Shown in pieces: positions 57,336 through 64,000 of a stretch of DNA of 64,000 nucleotides (its first letter is position 1; each line of letters begins with the position of its first letter). Source of the DNA: Acytostelium subglobosum LB1 (Eukaryota > Evosea > Eumycetozoa > Acytosteliales > Acytosteliaceae); the NCBI RefSeq assembly GCF_000787575.1, contig NW_012236504.1, positions 62,001 through 126,000 on the forward strand. Reading direction: 5' to 3'. The notes under the pieces are model-generated. The model ran no database searches. It was given only the letters and a program-made list of their open reading frames with translations, and was not told the DNA's origin. The position numbers and the translations under genes were made by a program.

Positions 57336-57766
57336 ACATGTCGTTCTCCCACTTTGAGTGAATGAATGAATGACTCTTGAGACCATGTCGTGTCCGGATG
57401 ATCCTCGAGACTATGTTAGTTGCCATTCCATGCTGGCAAATAGTTCAATCGTCCGCCTCTTCTGATCAGAGGGTCCATCAGTTCCCGAATGGACGACGTT
57501 GGAAGTGTCGATTTCTTGGAATAAAGAGTACATGTACTGTCAATTCCTCGAGTGTATTATGTACATTGACTAAAGTCATCAGATGTTGTGTTTGCAAACT
57601 GATGTCCGTGTAGTGAATCACAATTCCATTAAAGTGTTGTTCTCATCAATAACACTCCACTGTCGTAATCAACTTCATTCCCGCCAATCATTTGAATTCT
57701 CATTCTCGAAAGAGATACACACAAACACGAAACACTCCACAACTTTTATTCATTCAATCTAAATAG
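57336..57766. other. Intergenic, NudE to spastin
   Basis: About 430 bases. A frame from 57377 to 57613 is open but Cys-rich and unlike known families. The last ~100 bases are AT-rich and likely the spastin promoter. Nothing else was recognised. Confidence 0.4.
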
Positions 57767-59929
57767 ATGATATTATTATTCTACAGTTACTTGTATGCAT
57801 TCACTGCTGTTTGGTTGATCATTCGTTGTTTGGTCAACTCTATCAAGTATATTTCAAACAGAAAGAAACAAGCTTATTATAATTCTACATCATCATTAAC
57901 AACAACAACATCACAACCATTGTCCACGTCATCAACATTACAACAACAACTACAACAACAAACTATTCGTAAGATTGACAATCAATCGAAATCCCCTGTA
58001 CGCACATCATCGGCAACAACAACAACACCACCAAAGAGCGTCTTAAAGAGGACTTCAACTTCATCAACATCACCATTATCCTCCCCTTCAACTTCAACAT
58101 CAACATCACCATCAACATCAGTCAAGAGGACAAGTACCAACGGTGGCATCAATAACAAGGAAACATCATCAAGCACTACTTCAGCTACATCGTCAAGCAC
58201 AAATACAAACACAAATATTAATAGTAGTAGTAGTCAAAAGGGTACTGGAGCAGGAGGTGGAGGAGTAGGATACGACAATATGAATATATCGATTCTACAG
58301 AAGGGCAAGTACCTCATCGAAGAGGGTAGAGCCTATGACGAGAAGTGTGACTACCATAAGGCCTTCCTATATTATACAGATGGCCTTGAGAAACTGTTAC
58401 CTCTTTGCAAGAGTATGTTGAACACCCTCACCTCACCTTGTTCATCATCATACTTACTAACATTACCCAACTAAACAGCCTCAAGGGAGTTGAAGAACTA
58501 CGTTGTATTCTACATGGATCGCGCGGAATATCTGAAGAAACAGACATCATCGTCATCATCGTCATCGACAGATGGTGAGCAAATAGAGACATTCACAGAG
58601 TATATAAATAGATGTAATAGTACAATAGAGAATAATACAAACAAGCAGGATGAGTCAACAACGTCATCGTCCACCACACCAATCCCTGCAACTGGATCAA
58701 CAGGATTCTTCTCATCATGGTTTGGAGGTGGTGCTGCCAAGACCCAGGCTCAGACTCAGACTCAGACACATACACAGCAGACTCGTCAACCAGAGTACAT
58801 TGATGTTGATAAGTGGAGCATGCCTAGCAACAAAACGCCAACAACAACAACAACTACAACACGATCGAATCAATCAAGGCCACCTTCACTCTTGACGTCA
58901 TCGATCAATCCTAATGCACTCATCAGTCGACCAGTCAGCATGGCGGCCAAACCCCTGGTCACTCAATCAAACAAGACATCATCACCGATCAGGAGCAGCG
59001 CTGGCGCGCAACAACAACCACCAGCCCTTCCCGACATCAAGGGTGTGGACAAGGCCGCGCTGGCGATCATCATGAATGAGATTATGGACAAGAAACAGCC
59101 GGTCACATGGGACGATGTGGTGGGCCTAGACAAGGTCAAGCAGTCATTGATGGAAGCTGTTATATTGCCAAGCTTGCGACCGGATGTGTTCACTGGATTG
59201 CGCTCACCACCAAAAGGACTGCTTCTGTTTGGCCCACCAGGCAACGGAAAGACAATGATCGCAAAGGCAGTGGCATATGAGTCCAAGGCCACATTCTTCT
59301 CCATCTCTGCATCGTCGCTCACATCAAAGTACGTTGGCGAGGGTGAGAAACTGGTGCGAGCGCTGTTTGCCGTGGCCGGATACTATCAGCCATCGATCAT
59401 ATTCATAGACGAGGTGGATGCGTTGCTGACTGAGCGCACAGAGGGCGAGTCGGATCACACGCGTCGCCTAAAGACCGAGATACTCATTCAGTTTGATGGC
59501 GTCAAGACTAATGGCTCCGAGCGCATACTGGTTATGGGCGCCACAAACAGACCTGAGGAGCTGGACGAGGCTGCCCTTCGTCGATTCGTCAAGCGTATCT
59601 ATGTTGGACTGCCCGAGAAGAGCACACGTCTGGACATTCTGAAACATCTACTGCGCGACCAGAATCACAACATCACGGCGAGCCAGATGAACGCCATTGC
59701 CGACGAGACCCAGTTCTACAGTGGCTTCGACTTGAATGCTCTGTGCAAGGACGCTGCGTACGAGCCGATCAGACAGCTGGGCATGGACATTAAGGACCTC
59801 AAGCTCTCACAGATCAGGGCCATCACGCGAAAGGACTTTTCCAACTCACTCAAGCAGATCAGGCCATCAGTTTCACAAGATAGTTTAAGAGGCTATGAAC
59901 AATGGAACAAGCAATATGGAACTGTATAA
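57767..59929 (+). CDS. spast: Spastin-like AAA ATPase, two exons
   Basis: Exons 57767-58412 and 58479-59929 encode 698 residues. The N terminus ('[20 protein letters not shown]') is a hydrophobic hairpin like that of the spastin M1 form, which places it on the ER. After a Ser/Thr-rich linker comes a MIT domain ('[20 protein letters not shown]', continuing across the intron into '[15 protein letters not shown]'), the ESCRT-III binding module. A long linker leads to the AAA module: '[20 protein letters not shown]', Walker A 'GPPGNGKTM', pore loop '[14 protein letters not shown]', Walker B '[10 protein letters not shown]', sensor '[17 protein letters not shown]' with the arginine finger, and C-terminal '[20 protein letters not shown]'. 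It should sever microtubules and shape ER and endosomes. Confidence 0.93.
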
Positions 59930-60736
59930 AGATAGAGAGTGGGCCACCAACACCTGGTGTTGTGTGTGTGTTCCATATTGGATAATTATTATGACTGACT
60001 GTAACACCAGTAGTGTATCGTACCGTTATCCTTCATCCCATCAATTATTAGATCTATTAATTTAAACTCACATATGAATGAAGGATAACGGTACGATACA
60101 CTACCTGACCTGACCTCCAGGAATACCAACAATCAATCAAACAACCAACCAACACATGTTTATACCACCAAACACCATGAAGTGAATGAGCCAACCACAT
60201 CGTGTGATGGTATACACAACACGAGTAACAACCTACTGACACCATAGAGGTGGCCTTCAATTATGATCCATTCTAAACGTATTCATTAAACTGGTAGAAA
60301 TGTACAACAGATAGAGCACTCTTGCATCTAGGATAGGTACAACAATCAGATGAGAGATGAGTGATGAGTTCCTTCATTTCAGATGTAAATTGGTTGAATG
60401 GGTATGATGATGGTGATGGACCTCAGTCAGTCAAAGGGGGTTGTTGAGTCCCAATCACACAATCACATGATCAACCACTAGCACTGATTCCCACTCACTC
60501 TTACACACATCAATTTAGCACTCAATTCAATCATATGACCACATGTTTAATCTTTAAACTAACATAATAATATTTATTATTATTGATCGTGGTAATGGCT
60601 GGAACTCAATGGATATGAATGAATTATACCACATTACAACAGCCTACCTACCTCCCGCTTAAAGTAGATCAATTCCAAATTATTATTGTCCATTCCAACA
60701 TAATCCATATTATATTATTAACAACAAATAATAATA
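59930..60736. other. Intergenic with a long perfect hairpin
   Basis: Holds the 27-bp inverted repeat at 60010-60104 (listed separately), GTGT runs near 59965 and AATAAT runs near 60570 and 60720. No protein-coding gene was seen. The last ~90 bases are an A/T-rich leader for the colossin-like gene. Confidence 0.5.
60010..60104. ncRNA. Candidate hairpin RNA or foldback element (27-bp perfect stem)
   Basis: Arms 60010-60036 and 60078-60104 are exact reverse complements over 27 bases, with a 41-base loop. Pairing stops abruptly at both ends. It starts about 80 bases past the spastin stop and is not part of the surrounding tetranucleotide repeats. It may be the 3' UTR of spastin, a microRNA/siRNA precursor (dictyostelids have Dicer-like enzymes and microRNAs), or a small foldback mobile element; no clear target-site duplication is visible. 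Confidence 0.4.
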
Positions 60737-63700
60737 ATGAAGACTTCAACATTATTATTATTATTGGTCCTTAGTATTGGCTTGTGTTTAACAGCCTCAG
60801 GTATGGTATCATTCCTCAATTAGTCGACCAATTTCCAAAATTGGAATAATTTGATTGGACCGCTGATCACTTTTTTTCATACATTCGTTAACATTCATTC
60901 ATTCATCTACTCGATCAACAAATGAAATAGAACAATGTGGACAGGTATTCTGTCTTGATCATCAGATATGCTGTGGAGAACATCTTGGATTGCCACAACG
61001 TTGCTTTGACAAATGCATGTTCAAGAAATGTCCAGCGGGCTCATCATGTCGCGTATCATTGGGCCAAGCCCTTTGCTATCCATTAGGGTCGCCATTAACT
61101 ACCACGGCGACAACAACAGCCACAACCACCAATAACCAGGGCAGCACGGTCGCCACCACCACGGTCTCCACCACCGCGCTCAGCTCAACCGTCGCCACAA
61201 CCACAGTGTCCACCGCATCAACTGTTGCCAGCACTGTGGCGTCGACCACTAACACGGCTACATCAGCCGTGTCGACCGTCGCAACGACAACAGTGTCTAC
61301 TCAGTCAACTGTCGCCAGCACTGTTGCCAGTACCGTGTCCCAGGCAACGGCAACCCCAACGTCAACCACGGTGTCAACCACAGTCACTACGACTGCATCG
61401 ACTTCGGGTGCTGCGTCGACCATCACTCAGACCACATCGGCCACGACCACAGTCACCACGACTGCAACTAGCCCAGCGACTGCCTCCACTGTGGTCTCGA
61501 CGACAGTGTCCACTCAGTCAACTGTTGCCAGCACAACCGTGTCCACCGCACCATCCACCGGTGCCAGCACGGGTGTCAGCACGACTTCGGCAACACCAAC
61601 CTCCACCACAGTCTCGACCACGGTCACAACTACCGCTTCGACATCTGGTGCTGCGTCGACTATCACTCAGACCACATCGGCCACGACTACAGTCACCACG
61701 ACCGCAACTGGTGGATCCCCTTCCTCAACAGTCGCATCGACAACAGTGTCCACTCAATCGACTGTTGCTAGCACAACAGTGTCCACCGGTGTCAGCACTG
61801 CTTCGGCAACACAAACATCGACCACAGTCACGACCACTGCCACCACTACCGCCTCAACCACTGGTCCTGCGTCGACCATCACTCAGACCACTTCGGCCAC
61901 GACCACTGTCACCACCACCGCATCTGGTGGTACGCCAGTGACCTCAACTGTCGCGACTACCACAGTGTCAACTCAATCGACTGTTGCCAGTACCGTTGCC
62001 AGTACCGTGTCCCAGGCGTCCGCCATCCCAACGTCAACAACCGTCACTACGACAGTGACCACCACTGCCTCGACCTCTGGTCCTGCATCAACCATCACTC
62101 AGACTACATCGGCCACCACAACAGTGAGCACGACCTCCACCCCAGTCCCAACGACAACCACTGCCTCGACCACAATGACCACCACAGCCTCCACTGTTGG
62201 TCAAGCGTCCACTATCACCGCCACCACGACCGCAACCACAACAGTCTCGACCACCTTTACCAGCGCAGTGATCACCTCAGAGGTTACCACTTCCACACCA
62301 GTCACCTCCGATATCACTGGCTCAGCTGCAACATCCGAGATCACTGGCTCAGCGGTAACCTCCGAGATCACCGGCTCAGCTGTCACATCAGAGATCACCG
62401 GTTCCACACCAATCACTGGCTCCGAGGTGACCAGCTCCACCCCAACAACCTCTGTCGTCACCAGCTCTGTCACCACCTCAATGGCCGAACTTTTCACCCT
62501 TAGTGGAAAGGTATGGGATGCCACAAACAGTGACTCTATCGCTTTGGACTTGGCCAAGGGATTGGGCGGCGCCACCATGACCCTCATGAGGGAGGATGGA
62601 ACTCAGGTCGAGGCCATCCAGACCGGCGCCGATGGATCCTACACCTTCAACGGTCTCGCCGCAGGCAAGTACTGCATCCGTGGCGCCTACTCGGAGGGCA
62701 GCTATTCATACGGTCCATTCTATGGCGACAACAAGTTTGAGAATGGCAAGGTCTGTGCTACAGTCGGTCCGAGCGTCAGTGACCTTAATCTTGCCATGAT
62801 CAAGAGCACCACATTCTTTGTGCAAGGTCTTATCTGGGATGATACCACCGAGAACCAAGGCAACTTGGACAAGAACAACCTGTTCAACGGTGCCACCATG
62901 CAATTGAAGGACAGCAAGGGAGAGGTGCTCAAGACATTCGTTGCCGGTGAGGGCAAATACATGTTCAACGGTCTCGTCGCTGGCGACTACTGCATCGAAG
63001 GTTCCGACCCCACTGGAAACTACGTCCCAGGTGTCTTCAAGCATGACAACAAGTTCAACCATGGAAGATACTGTTTCACTGTTTCAGCAAGCATGACAGA
63101 TGCTCATCTTGGTAAGTGCCTCAAACTCAAACCCAAACTCAAACTCATACTAACCCTGGATCAATCAATCAATCAATCAATCAAAATAGCAATGACCAAG
63201 AAATCATTATTCACGATAGCTGGATCAATCTGGGATGACTCTGCTCTGCTGCAGGGCAAGCTTGACCCATCAAAGTTGCTGAGTGGCGCCAACATGGAGC
63301 TGTTTGACAACAATGGAAAGTTGGTAAAGTCTAATGCCGCCGCCCCCGGAACCTACTCTTTTGAGGGTCTTGAGGCCGGATACTACTGTGTCATCGGTCA
63401 CTACCCCGACGGATACAAGGCCAGCCCCAAGATGAATGACAACGTGTTTGAGGAAGGAAAGTACTGCGTTGTGGTCGGTCCAAACGTCACCAACGCTCAC
63501 TTTGCCATGATGAAGATCCCCGCCACATTCTCGATCAAGGGTTTCATCTGGGATGACACGGCCAACAACCAAGGCACTCTCGACACCAACTCGCCATTGA
63601 TGAATGTGAGGATCGACCTGTATGACGATCACAATCATGTGGTCAGATCACTGACGAACACCCAAGGCAACTATTTGTTCGACGGTCTTGAGCCCGGCCA

Positions 63701-64000
63701 ATACTGCGCCACCGCCTTCTACCCAGACGGATCCTACATTCCAGGTGTATTCCAGAAGGACAACGTATACGACAAGGGTAGATACTGTGTCACCCTTGGT
63801 CCAGACTCTTTGAACGCCAACTTGGGTAAGTACACCTTCATTCATTCAATCGATCACATGACTCACTCACTCACTCACTCAATCAATCGATCACTTTAGC
63901 CATGATCCAGAAGCCATCATTCTCTGTATCGGGTATTGCTTGGGATGATTCACAAAAGAAGGAGGGTAAGCTTGATACTCAGGCCAAGTTGGATGGTACC
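60737..64000 (+). CDS. Mucin-like/colossin-like surface protein, 3' partial, at least four exons
   Basis: Exons 60737-60800, 60931-63111, 63190-63825 and 63900 onward run off the right edge. Exon 1 is a signal peptide ('MKTSTLLLLLVLSIGLCLTA'). A Cys-rich domain follows ('CGQVFCLDHQICCGEHLGLP', 'CFDKCMFKKCPAGSSC'), then ~430 residues of Thr/Ser/Val/Ala repeats ('STTVSTTVTTTASTSG', 'ASTITQTTSATTTVTTT') that must be heavily O-glycosylated, and then 'EITGSAVTS' repeats. The end is a series of ~95-residue SdrD-B/Cna-B-like beta domains, each with 'GxxWDD', 'GxYxFxGLxxGxYCxxG' and 'GKYCVxVGPxVxxAxxA'. Dictyostelium colossins share these domains. The last three introns fall at domain borders. It is likely a cell-wall, sheath or adhesion protein. 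Confidence 0.82.

Overview
The window looks like nuclear DNA of a social amoeba (dictyostelid). Support comes from short introns with GTAAGT/GTATGT donors, A-rich start contexts, poly-N/poly-Q/poly-S tracts in otherwise conserved proteins, and families typical of this group: F-box/FNIP-like repeat proteins, ankyrin-like proteins, colossin-like adhesins and a VPS9-CUE protein. Coding sequence is richer in G+C than I would expect for D. discoideum, so a less AT-rich relative (for example an Acytostelium-like lineage) is possible; the species is an inference. I found no rRNA or tRNA gene, CRISPR array or recognisable transposon. Gene structures below were joined by eye from splice sites and reading phase; every joined CDS totals a multiple of three (after omitting four N characters and with one apparent frameshift noted).

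Layout. 1-7.2 kb: a family cluster with an ankyrin-like protein running off the left edge, two related F-box/FNIP-like genes on the minus strand, and a different F-box/LRR-like gene between them. 7.4-25.5 kb: STK16-like kinase, Zn2Cys6 transcription factor, a 77-residue LYR-motif protein in two exons, Nopp140/SRP40, KCTD9-like BTB/pentapeptide protein, an acylglycerol-phosphate acyltransferase, SRP72, a COMM-domain-only COMMD9-like protein, a protein sharing a plant-type domain, an AlkD-like DNA repair protein and a secreted LRR/TIG protein. 26.9-33.5 kb: two membrane transport genes, a CLC channel/antiporter and a polycystin-2-like channel. 34.3-49.4 kb: VPS9-CUE Rab5 exchange factor, mitochondrial uS15 with a very long N-terminal extension, ribophorin II, DHX37-type helicase, WDR82 and a small DUF4282-like membrane protein. 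50.0-64 kb: a triple ZZ-finger protein, a predicted H2B-H2A histone-fold doublet with a C-terminal hydrophobic anchor, a mitochondrial protein carrying only the M-domain of bacterial SRP54/Ffh, NudE, spastin, and a mucin-like/colossin-like surface protein running off the right edge.

The genes are mostly unrelated housekeeping and surface functions; there is no operon logic. Several neighbours are divergent pairs sharing short promoters (SRP72/COMMD9, uS15m/ribophorin II, DHX37/WDR82, Ffh-M/NudE). SRP72, ribophorin II and spastin act at the ER; DHX37, Nopp140 and uS15m in ribosome biogenesis or translation.

The most unusual items are the membrane-anchored histone doublet (52297-53845), the Ffh M-domain relic (54217-55159), the uS15m extension, a 27-bp perfect hairpin at 60010-60104, and a recurring 13-bp quasi-palindrome in several introns.
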